From the NCBI RefSeq assembly GCF_013378445.1, contig NZ_JABXYK010000012.1, positions 1 to 64,000 of the forward strand: 64,000 bases of DNA. The letters are read 5' to 3'. The notes beneath the pieces were generated by a model. The model was given only the letters and a program-made list of their open reading frames with translations, made no database searches and was not told the DNA's origin. Below are positions 54,286 through 61,971 of this stretch, in pieces. Every line of letters begins with the position of its first letter. Positions within the stretch are counted from its first letter, which is position 1. The stretch is from Mycoplana rhizolycopersici. Its GTDB lineage: Bacteria > Pseudomonadota > Alphaproteobacteria > Rhizobiales > Rhizobiaceae. The translations under genes and the position numbers were made by a program.

Positions 54286-54458
54286 GGGTTCCTTTCCAAT
54301 AAGACTACCGGCCAGCAGACCCGAATGACGCCGATATCACGGGTGCGATCTGCCTGCCACGTTGCGAGTTCGCAGGGCGAACACCTTCTCGAACCCGAAT
54401 TCACGCTTAGGTTGGCATGCGTTGTACGGGTTTGAACGCTATGCACGCATTGAAAGGT

Positions 54459-54510
54459 GATTTGGCCAAGACGGCAGTCGATTTGTCCAAATTGCGAGCG
54501 ATTTGCGCAA
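54459..54510 (+). promoter_or_regulatory. Three phased 11-base direct repeats, likely AraC-type operator
   Basis: GATTTGGCCAA at 54459, GATTTGTCCAA at 54480 and GATTTGCGCAA at 54500 lie 21 and 20 bases apart, facing the hydrolase gene. Only the seventh and eighth bases vary. The spacing puts all copies on one helix face, as for an AraC activator dimer array. The last copy ends 73 bases before the hydrolase start. Confidence 0.68.
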
Positions 54511-54583
54511 GAGCCGCCTGCGCCGCGTTGCCATTGTTTCATGCGCAATTCGCGTTCCAACTCAAAACAATCGAGGACAAGAC

Positions 54584-55240
54584 ATGGCCGTTCAAGCGAC
54601 GCCGACCCCTGGCTCCAGGCTTCTGACGCCGCGGGACCACACGCTCATCATGATCGACTTCCAGTCGCAGATGTCCTTCGCCACCAAGAATATCGATGCC
54701 GTCAACCTGCGCAACAATGCGGCGCTCGTGGCGCATGCCGCGAAGGGTTTCGGCGTCTCGACCATCCTGACCACGGTTGCCGAAAAAAGCTTCTCCGGTC
54801 CGATGTTCAGCGAGATCACCGATGCCTTCCCGGGGCAGAAGCTTCTCGACCGCACCTCGATGAACACCTGGGAGGATGCCGGGGTGATCGACGAGATCAA
54901 CCGGATCGGCAAGGGGCGCATCGTTCTGAGCGGCCTGTGGACCAGCGTGTGCATCGTTGGGCCGGCGCTGTCAGCGATCGATCAGGGGTTTGAGGTCTAC
55001 GTGCTCGCGGACGCCTGCGGCGATGTGAGCGAGGAGGCCCACAACCGCGCCATGGACCGCATGGTTCAGGCCGGCGCGCAGCCGATGACCTCGCTGCAAT
55101 ACATGCTGGAGCTTCAGCGCGATTGGGCGCGGACAGAGACCTACGACATGACGACAGGGATCGCCAAGCAGTATGGCGGCGCCTACGGGCTTGGCATCAT
55201 CTACGCGAAGACTATGTTCAACGCTGCCGAAGGGCACTGA
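54584..55240 (+). CDS. YcaC-like cysteine hydrolase (isochorismatase family)
   Basis: 218 residues of the isochorismatase-like hydrolase fold. The likely active site is D25 (LIMIDFQSQM), R90 (DRTSMNTWED) and C123 (GLWTSVCIVG). Arg in place of the usual Lys fits the YcaC subgroup. Family members cleave amides or other small N-containing substrates; the natural one is unknown. The ATG at 54584 follows TCGAGGAC, and a longer in-frame start at 54503 would add residues unlike the family. It opens a co-directional run with XapX, amidohydrolase and DoxX genes. Confidence 0.85.
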   Translation: MAVQATPTPGSRLLTPRDHTLIMIDFQSQMSFATKNIDAVNLRNNAALVAHAAKGFGVSTILTTVAEKSFSGPMFSEITDAFPGQKLLDRTSMNTWEDAGVIDEINRIGKGRIVLSGLWTSVCIVGPALSAIDQGFEVYVLADACGDVSEEAHNRAMDRMVQAGAQPMTSLQYMLELQRDWARTETYDMTTGIAKQYGGAYGLGIIYAKTMFNAAEGH

Positions 55241-55314
55241 TCCCGCACCTGACTTTGCCTTCCGACGGTCCCGGGGCTGGCGGAAGGCATCTCTTGAACA
55301 GGATGGAGGCTGTC

Positions 55315-55602
55315 TTGAAGGTCTATCTATTTTCGCTCGGTGCCGGCGTGCTGGTGGGCATCGTCTACAGCCTCTTGAACGTCCGGTCGCCGGCGCCGCC
55401 CGTGGTCGCGCTGATCGGGTTGCTCGGCATCCTCGTCGGCGAGCAGATCCTGCCGCTGGCAAGGAGCCTGTGGAGCCGTGAACCGGCGGCGGTTTCCTGG
55501 CTCCACCAGGTCAAGCCGCATGTGTTCGGCCACATGCCGAAGGGCGGAAAGCCGCAACAGGTCGAGGGCTCGCCCGACCGACGCCAGGGCAGTACGGTAT
55601 AA
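55315..55602 (+). CDS. XapX-domain small membrane protein
   Basis: The protein has 95 residues if translation starts at the TTG at 55315, which follows GGAGG at 55305-55309 and gives the family-like opening KVYLFSLGAG. The ATG at 55303, four codons earlier, has no such site. Two helices (about residues 2-20 and 29-44) carry GVLVGIVYSLLNVRSPAPP, the XapX signature. The cytoplasmic tail is polar. XapX proteins occur next to isochorismatase-like hydrolases and amidohydrolases; their role is unknown. The stop shares its A with the next start (TAATG). Confidence 0.8.
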   Translation: MKVYLFSLGAGVLVGIVYSLLNVRSPAPPVVALIGLLGILVGEQILPLARSLWSREPAAVSWLHQVKPHVFGHMPKGGKPQQVEGSPDRRQGSTV

Positions 55603-57584
55603 TGCCGACGCGCCGGACATTTCTGAGCGCGGCCTCCAGCCTCGCGCTGCCATCCCTTCTTTCGCCGGCGCGCGCCGGCGATCCCGCATCGACCGGAGAC
55701 GCTTCCATGAAAGCCGACCTCATTTTTCACCATGGTCTGTTCACCACCCTCGACCGGTCCAACCCGACGGCAAGTGCTGTGGCCATCAGGGACGGAAAAT
55801 TCCTTGCCGTCGGCCACGACCAGGAGATCATGGCGCTGGCTGGCCCGGATACGAAGGTCGTCGACCTGAAGGGGCGGCGGGCGCTGCCCGGGCTGATCGA
55901 CAACCACACCCACGTCGTGCGCGGCGGACTCAACTTCAACATGGAACTTCGCTGGGACGGCGTGCGTTCGCTCGCGGATGCGCTCGCGATGCTGAAGGAC
56001 CAGGTTGCACGCACGCCGGCTCCGCAATGGGTCCGGGTCGTCGGCGGTTTCACCGAGCACCAGTTCGCCGAGAAGCGGTTGCCGACGCTGGATGAGATCA
56101 ATGCGATCGCCCCGGACACGCCGGTCTTCCTGCTGCATCTCTACGATCGCGCGCTCCTGAACGGGGCCGCGCTCAGGGCTGTCGGCTACACGAAGGACAC
56201 GCCGAATCCGCCCGGCGGCGAGATCCTGCGCGATGAGAACGGCAATCCCAGCGGCCTCCTGCTTGCCAAGCCGAATGCAGGCATCCTCTATTCGACGCTG
56301 GCGAAGGGGCCGAAACTGCCCTTCGACTACCAGGTCAATTCCACGCGTCATTTCATGCGCGAACTCAATCGCCTCGGGGTCACCGGCGTCATCGATGCCG
56401 GGGGCGGCTTCCAGAACTATCCCGACGACTATGCCGTCATCCAGAAGCTTGCCGACGAGAACCTGATGACCGTCCGGCTGGCCTACAACCTCTTCACCCA
56501 GAAGCCCAAGGAAGAGAAGGAAGACTTCCTCAACTGGACTGCTTCGGTGAAATACAAGCAGGGCGACGACTACTTCCGCCATAATGGTGCGGGCGAGATG
56601 CTGGTGTTTTCCGCCGCGGACTTCGAGGACTTCCGCCAGCCGCGCCCGGACATGCCGCCGGAAATGGAAGGCGAGCTTGAGGGCGTCGTGCGGATCCTGG
56701 CCGAGAACCGCTGGCCGTGGCGCCTGCATGCGACCTATGACGAGACGATCAGCCGTGCGCTCGACGTCTTCGAACGGGTCAACCAGGATATTCCGCTCGA
56801 AGGGCTGAACTGGTTCTTCGACCACGCCGAGACGATCTCCGACCAGTCGATCGACCGGATCGCGGCCCTAGGCGGCGGTATCGCCGTGCAGCACCGGATG
56901 GCCTATCAGGGGGAATATTTCGTCGAGCGCTATGGTCATGGCGCTGCGGAAGCGACACCGCCGATCGCCAAGATGCTGGACAAGGGCGTCAAGGTTTCTG
57001 CCGGCACGGATGCCACGCGCGTCGCCTCCTACAATCCCTGGGTCTCGCTTGCCTGGATGATCACCGGCAAGACGGTCGGCGGCATGCAGATCTATCCGCG
57101 CCACAACTGCCTCGACCGCGAGACGGCGCTGCGCATGTGGACCGAAAACGTCACCTGGTTCTCCAACGAGGAGGGCAAGAAGGGCCGCATCGAGAAGGGG
57201 CAGTTCGCCGATCTGATCGTTCCGGACAAGGATTTCTTCGCCTGCGCGGAAGATGAGATCTCCTTCCTGACATCGGAGCTGACCGTGGTCGGCGGCAAGG
57301 TCGTCTATGGGGCCGGTGATTTCGCCTCGCTGGACGAGAACGCCGTGCCGCCCGCGATGCCCGACTGGTCGCCGGTGCGCGTCTTCGGCGGCTATGCCGC
57401 CTGGGGCGACCCGCAGGGAGCGGGCAAGAACTCGCTGCGTCGCGCTGCGATCACCACATGCGGCTGCACCAGCAATTGCGGCATGCACGGACATGACCAT
57501 GCCAGCGCCTGGACGTCGAAGCTGCCGATCTCGGACCTGAAGGGCTTTTTCGGCGCGCTCGGCTGCTCGTGCTGGGCCGTGTGA
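55602..57584 (+). CDS. Tat-exported-type amidohydrolase with Cys/His-rich tail
   Basis: 660 residues of the YtcJ-like amidohydrolase_3 family. A twin-arginine-type leader (TRRTFLSAASSLALPSLLSPARA) runs to about residue 25. The metal site includes DNHTHVVRG, later His in WRLHATYDET and FDHAETI, and Asp in GTDATRV. The last about 40 residues are unusual: CGC, a further C, a GMHGHDH stretch and a final CSCWAV, which could bind extra metal. An internal ATG at residue 36 could give a cytoplasmic form. It overlaps the XapX gene by one base and likely cleaves a cyclic amide or similar substrate in the periplasm. Confidence 0.85.
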   Translation: MPTRRTFLSAASSLALPSLLSPARAGDPASTGDASMKADLIFHHGLFTTLDRSNPTASAVAIRDGKFLAVGHDQEIMALAGPDTKVVDLKGRRALPGLIDNHTHVVRGGLNFNMELRWDGVRSLADALAMLKDQVARTPAPQWVRVVGGFTEHQFAEKRLPTLDEINAIAPDTPVFLLHLYDRALLNGAALRAVGYTKDTPNPPGGEILRDENGNPSGLLLAKPNAGILYSTLAKGPKLPFDYQVNSTRHFMRELNRLGVTGVIDAGGGFQNYPDDYAVIQKLADENLMTVRLAYNLFTQKPKEEKEDFLNWTASVKYKQGDDYFRHNGAGEMLVFSAADFEDFRQPRPDMPPEMEGELEGVVRILAENRWPWRLHATYDETISRALDVFERVNQDIPLEGLNWFFDHAETISDQSIDRIAALGGGIAVQHRMAYQGEYFVERYGHGAAEATPPIAKMLDKGVKVSAGTDATRVASYNPWVSLAWMITGKTVGGMQIYPRHNCLDRETALRMWTENVTWFSNEEGKKGRIEKGQFADLIVPDKDFFACAEDEISFLTSELTVVGGKVVYGAGDFASLDENAVPPAMPDWSPVRVFGGYAAWGDPQGAGKNSLRRAAITTCGCTSNCGMHGHDHASAWTSKLPISDLKGFFGALGCSCWAV

Positions 57585-57595
57585 GGAGGCGGACG

Positions 57596-58036
57596 ATGAC
57601 CTCTCTGAACAGCAACCTCGACGCCGGTGCTGCTGGGGAAGGTGGCCGCTTGTGGCGGGGCGCGCATTTTCTGGCACTGCTTGCGCTTTGCGCCGCCTAC
57701 ATCCAGGGGGCGCTGACGAAGATCCTCGATTTTCAAGGCGCGCTGGCCGAAATGACGCATTTCGGCCTTCTGCCGGCGCCGTTGTTTGCCGTGGCGGTCG
57801 TCGTCTTCGAGCTTGCAATGTCCGCGCTGATCCTGGTCGGGCGATTTCGCGCCCCGGCCGCGATCGCGCTTTCGTTGTTCACGCTGGCGGCGACCTTTAT
57901 CGCGCTGCGCTTCTGGGAGCTTCCGCCCGGCATGGAGCGAAACATGGCAACGAATGCCTTCTTCGAGCATGTCGGGCTGGCGGGCGCGTTCGTGCTCGTT
58001 GCGCTGCACGAACTGCGCCGCCGCGCCTTTTATTGA
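57596..58036 (+). CDS. DoxX-family membrane protein
   Basis: 146 residues with four hydrophobic helices, including FLALLALCAAYIQGALTKILD and AMSALILVGRFRAPAAIALS, matching DoxX/YphA-like proteins. DoxX members are membrane redox or thiosulphate-quinone subunits in some organisms but are mostly uncharacterised. The ATG at 57596 follows AGGAGG and lies 11 bases after the amidohydrolase stop. It may pass electrons from, or anchor, the nearby exported hydrolase. Confidence 0.82.
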   Translation: MTSLNSNLDAGAAGEGGRLWRGAHFLALLALCAAYIQGALTKILDFQGALAEMTHFGLLPAPLFAVAVVVFELAMSALILVGRFRAPAAIALSLFTLAATFIALRFWELPPGMERNMATNAFFEHVGLAGAFVLVALHELRRRAFY

Positions 58037-58159
58037 AGAGAGCTGCCGGTTGCCCGGCAGGTCTCGCGCAGATTGTTCAAGGACGGGCGAAAACGACAAT
58101 AACCGGCGTCCGCCTCTGTCTAGGGTGATCGCGATCCGGCAAGCCGGAATGCAATCGAG

Positions 58160-59149
58160 ATGGAGCAATTCGTGACGACCGAGTTTTCGTTTCCGCTTTC
58201 CCGGCGGCAAACCCTGATCGCCGGAGCAACGGCTTCGTTCGCAATGGCCGTGCCGGCCTTCGCGGCGGAAAAGAAGCAACTAAACGCACCCAAAGGAGCA
58301 GCCCCCATGGCTCAAGAATTCGTCAAGACGAAAGACGGCGTCGAAATCTTCTACAAGGACTGGGGGCCGAAGGATGCCCAGCCGATTGTGTTCCATCATG
58401 GCTGGCCGCTATCCGCGGACGATTGGGACGCCCAGATGTTGTTCTTCGTCAACCAGGGCTATCGCGTCGTCGCCCATGACCGGCGCGGCCATGGTCGTTC
58501 CGCCCAGGTCAGCGACGGCCACGACATGGATCACTATGCAGCCGATGCTGCGGCGGTCTTCGAGCATCTCGACCTGCGCAACGCCGTTCATATCGGCCAC
58601 TCGACCGGCGGCGGTGAAGTTGCCCGTTACGTCGCCAAGTTCGGCCAGCCGCAGGGCCGGGTCGCCAAGGCCGTGCTCGTCGCCGCCGTCCCGCCGCTGA
58701 TGCTGAAGACGGCTTCCAATCCCGAGGGCACGCCGATCGAAGTGTTCGACGGTTTCCGCGAGGCGCTTGCCGCCAATCGCACCCAGTTCTTCCTCGACGT
58801 CGCCGCAGGCCCGTTCTACGGCTTCAACCGGCCCGACGCGAAGGTCTCGCAGGGCATCATCCAGAACTGGTGGCGGCAGGGCATGGAAGGCAGCGCCAAG
58901 GCGCACTATGACGGCATCAAGGCCTTCTCCGAGACCGACCAGACCGAAGATCTCAAGGCGATCACCGTGCCGACGCTGATCCTGCAGGGCGACGACGACC
59001 AGATCGTGCCCTACAAGGACGCCAGCGTCCTGCAGCACAAGCTCATCAAGGGCAGCACGCTCAAGATCTATCCGGGCTTCCCGCACGGCATGCTGACCAC
59101 CCATGCCGACGTGATCAACCCCGACCTGCTCGCCTTCATCAAGGGCTGA
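58160..59149 (+). CDS. Alpha/beta hydrolase, non-haem haloperoxidase-like
   Basis: The full reading of 329 residues begins with a leader containing [23 protein letters not shown]. The enzyme proper shows [15 protein letters not shown], the nucleophile elbow GHSTGG (S148), an acid in GDDDQIVP (278-280) and H309 (GFPHGM). This is the cofactor-free chloroperoxidase/esterase branch. An internal ATG at 58307 (M50) has AAAGGAG eight bases upstream and gives the usual 280-residue cytoplasmic form, whereas the upstream ATG at 58160 has no ribosome site and a GTG at 58172 has GGAG. Both an exported and a cytoplasmic form are possible. Confidence 0.85.
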   Translation: MEQFVTTEFSFPLSRRQTLIAGATASFAMAVPAFAAEKKQLNAPKGAAPMAQEFVKTKDGVEIFYKDWGPKDAQPIVFHHGWPLSADDWDAQMLFFVNQGYRVVAHDRRGHGRSAQVSDGHDMDHYAADAAAVFEHLDLRNAVHIGHSTGGGEVARYVAKFGQPQGRVAKAVLVAAVPPLMLKTASNPEGTPIEVFDGFREALAANRTQFFLDVAAGPFYGFNRPDAKVSQGIIQNWWRQGMEGSAKAHYDGIKAFSETDQTEDLKAITVPTLILQGDDDQIVPYKDASVLQHKLIKGSTLKIYPGFPHGMLTTHADVINPDLLAFIKG

Positions 59150-59293
59150 TTGCACGGGGCGTACCATTGCGAAAACCGATGCGGCGCGCCGGAAGGCACG
59201 CCGCATTCCGTCGTCGGCGAAGCCGGAACGACACGTCAGATACCGGCCCGCCGGTGATGTCAGCAACCGACCTGCCTGTGACCGGAGGGACCG

Positions 59294-60925
59294 ATGAACG
59301 AGAACGAGGCTAAATCCCCAACGCAGGGCGGAGGGTTCGCGCCGCTGCGGCAAACCGTCTTCGCCGTCCTCTGGGGCGCGACCGTCCTCGGCAACACGGG
59401 CAGTTTCATGCGCGACGTGGCAAGCTCCTGGCTGGTCACCGATCTTTCGTCGGCGCCTGCCGCGGTCGCGATGATCCAGGCGGCGGGGACCCTGCCGATA
59501 TTTCTCCTCGCGATCCCCGCCGGCGTCCTCTCCGACATCGTCGACCGGCGCAAGCTTCTGATCGGCGTGCAGGTGCTGCTGGCCTGCGTCAGCATCACGC
59601 TGATGGGGCTTTCCTATTTCCGCATGCTGACGGTCGAGGCACTTGTCGGGCTGACGTTCCTCGGCGGCGTCGGTGCCGCACTTGTCGCGCCCGCCTGGCA
59701 GGCGATCGTTCCGGAACTGGTGCCGCGGCGCGACCTAAAGAGCGCGATCGCGTTGAATTCGCTGGGCATCAACATCGCCCGATCGATCGGGCCGGCGGCA
59801 GGCGGGCTGATCCTCGCCTCGTTCGGAGCCGCCATGACCTATGGCGCGGACGTTGCGAGCTACCTCTTCGTCATCGCCGCGCTTTTGTGGTGGAAGCGTC
59901 CGAAGGAGGATCCGGGTGAACTCTCGGAGCATTTCGCGGGCGCCTTCCGGGCCGGGCTACGCTATGCGCGCGCCAGCCGCGAACTGCATGTCGTGCTGCT
60001 GCGTGCAGCGATCTTCTTTGCCTTCGCCAGCTCGGTCTGGGCGCTGCTTCCGCTCGTCGCCCGCAATCTTCTGGGCGGAACGGCCGGCTTCTACGGCGTC
60101 CTTCTGGGCGCCGTCGGGGCAGGCGCGATCGGGGGCGCAATCCTGCTGCCGAAACTGCGCACGCGGCTGAGTTCCGATGCGCTGCTGCTGGTGTCGGTCG
60201 GCGGTACCGCCGGCGTCATGCTGCTGCTCTCGCTGGCGCCACCGCAATGGCTGGCCGTCATCATCCTGCTGGTGCTGGGGGCTGCCTGGATCACAGCGCT
60301 GACGACGCTCAATGGCGTGGCCCAGTCGATCCTGCCAAACTGGGTGCGCGGCCGGGCGCTTGCGATCTATCTTACCGTGTTCAACGGCGCGATGGCAGCG
60401 GGAAGCCTCGGATGGGGCTTCGTCGCAGAAGCGATCGGCGTGCCGCAGACGCTCGTCGTCTCCGCGATCGCGCTGGTCGTCGCCGGCCTCGTCATGCATC
60501 GCGTCAAGCTGCCGCTCGGCGAGGCGGATCTGGTGCCCTCCAACCACTGGCCCGAGCCGCTGATCGCAACGCCTGTCGCTCATGACAGGGGGCCGGTGAT
60601 GATCCTGATCGAGTATCGCGTGGACAAGGTCAACCGCTCCGCCTTCCTGCACCTCCTCGACAACCTGTCGCGGGAGCGGCAGCGCGATGGCGCCTATAGC
60701 TGGGGGGTGACGGAAGACGCCGCCAATCCCGAACTGATCGTCGAATGGTTCTTCGCCGAATCCTGGGCCGAGCACATGCGCCAGCATGCCCGGGTTTCCA
60801 ACACCGATGCCGACATCCAGTTGCAGTTGCTGCAGTATCACCGCGGGCCGGAGCGGCCAGTCGTCCGGCATTTCCTGGGCCTCGATCCAAAGCGAGGCAA
60901 GGCCGCCATCCAGCCGGCGCTCTGA
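59294..60925 (+). CDS. MFS exporter, EntS-like, with extra C-terminal domain
   Basis: 543 residues. About 12 helices are seen in residues 15-410, in the MFS_3 (EntS, DUF894) branch, with LPIFLLAIPAGVLSDIVDRRK and WQAIVPELVPRRDLKSAIALN. The last about 110 residues (VMILIEYRVDKVNRSAFLHL to RHFLG) form a soluble dimeric alpha-beta barrel-like domain, typical of longer rhizobial members. It probably exports a small molecule by proton antiport. It follows the haloperoxidase-like gene by 144 bases. The tail may bind the substrate or a quinone-like compound. Confidence 0.85.
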   Translation: MNENEAKSPTQGGGFAPLRQTVFAVLWGATVLGNTGSFMRDVASSWLVTDLSSAPAAVAMIQAAGTLPIFLLAIPAGVLSDIVDRRKLLIGVQVLLACVSITLMGLSYFRMLTVEALVGLTFLGGVGAALVAPAWQAIVPELVPRRDLKSAIALNSLGINIARSIGPAAGGLILASFGAAMTYGADVASYLFVIAALLWWKRPKEDPGELSEHFAGAFRAGLRYARASRELHVVLLRAAIFFAFASSVWALLPLVARNLLGGTAGFYGVLLGAVGAGAIGGAILLPKLRTRLSSDALLLVSVGGTAGVMLLLSLAPPQWLAVIILLVLGAAWITALTTLNGVAQSILPNWVRGRALAIYLTVFNGAMAAGSLGWGFVAEAIGVPQTLVVSAIALVVAGLVMHRVKLPLGEADLVPSNHWPEPLIATPVAHDRGPVMILIEYRVDKVNRSAFLHLLDNLSRERQRDGAYSWGVTEDAANPELIVEWFFAESWAEHMRQHARVSNTDADIQLQLLQYHRGPERPVVRHFLGLDPKRGKAAIQPAL

Positions 60926-61395
60926 AAACGGGCAAGCGCGCGCAAACACCAGCCCGTTTGGGCGCGCTCTTGCATGGAAGGGATCATCGGCCCCTGGTGC
61001 TGCCATGCCCTTGATGACGCATGGGCAGCAATGCCGGCGTCGATTCCGGTTTCTCCTTCGAACGAGCCGGCATTCGTCCAAACGGAAGCGCGAACGTGCA
61101 AGAAGCCGTGGCCGATCCATCGCATCATCAGGGCGTCCGACAAGATACCGTTCAGGAGGCGGGGATGATGCAAACGGGAGACGAAGACGTTCCCCTGCGT
61201 GATGGCCTGGAAACGCTTCCCGAACCGGTCGAGTTGCCGAACGCCGAACCCCAAAAGGGAGCGCATGAGGATGAGCGCGGGCGCCGGCACGGCGCTTGTG
61301 AGGGCCCTGCCACACGATGACCGCGCGAACGGCCGCTTCTTCCCGGGGGCCGTTCTCATCCAGTCATGCAAACGCAACGACCAATGGAGACTGAC
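60926..61395. other. Intergenic stretch with a terminator-like hairpin
   Basis: Near the left end an imperfect long stem (about 60934-60968, AGCGCGC paired with GCGCGCT and CAAAC with GTTTG) can end the MFS transcript. The rest, about 400 bases, holds no convincing gene; a short plus-strand frame ending at 61320 has no recognisable domain or ribosome site. The Dps start region follows. Confidence 0.5.
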
Positions 61396-61914
61396 ATGGA
61401 TCAGCAAGTGAAATCGCGCCGCACAGCGGCGCTCAGGACGCCGAGCGGCCTTTCGGCGGACGCCGTCACAGATATCTCGGCTGCGGCCACCGGCGTGCTC
61501 GCCGATGTCTTTTCGCTCTACCTCAAGACCAAGAACTTCCACTGGCATATGTCGGGCGCGAATTTCCGGGACTATCACCTCCTGCTCGACGAGCATGGCG
61601 ACCAGCTCTTTGCGATGACCGATCCGCTGGCCGAACGCGTGCGCAAGCTTGGCGGCGGTACGCTGAAGTCGATCGGCGACATCGCCCGGCGCCAGCGCAT
61701 CCAGGACAACGACGCCGATTTCGTCCATCCGCACGAAATGCTGGCGGAACTTCGCGAGGACAACGGCGCGCTGATCGCGAGCCTGCGGGCGCTGCATACG
61801 CTTTGCGACGATTTTGGCGACGTCGCCACCGCGAGCCTGATCGAGAACTGGATCGACGAGAGCGAGCGCCGCGTGTGGTTCCTCTTCGAGACAACGCGCG
61901 GCACCAACGGCTGA
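61396..61914 (+). CDS. Dps-family DNA-binding ferritin-like protein
   Basis: 172 residues of the Dps/ferritin-like four-helix fold. NFHWHMSGANFRDYHLLLDEHGDQLF carries the family His and Asp/Glu residues of the ferroxidase site. The later DLANADFVHPHEM-like segment and SLIENWIDESERR end the fold. It oxidises and stores iron and protects DNA in stress. The ATG at 61396 follows GGAGA; ATGs at 61384 and 61366 are alternatives. It stands between two transporter genes. Confidence 0.92.
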   Translation: MDQQVKSRRTAALRTPSGLSADAVTDISAAATGVLADVFSLYLKTKNFHWHMSGANFRDYHLLLDEHGDQLFAMTDPLAERVRKLGGGTLKSIGDIARRQRIQDNDADFVHPHEMLAELREDNGALIASLRALHTLCDDFGDVATASLIENWIDESERRVWFLFETTRGTNG

Positions 61915-61971
61915 GCCCCGCGAGGCTGTTGCAGCGTTAGGCCAAACCCCATTAGCCCGAGGCTTCCGACG

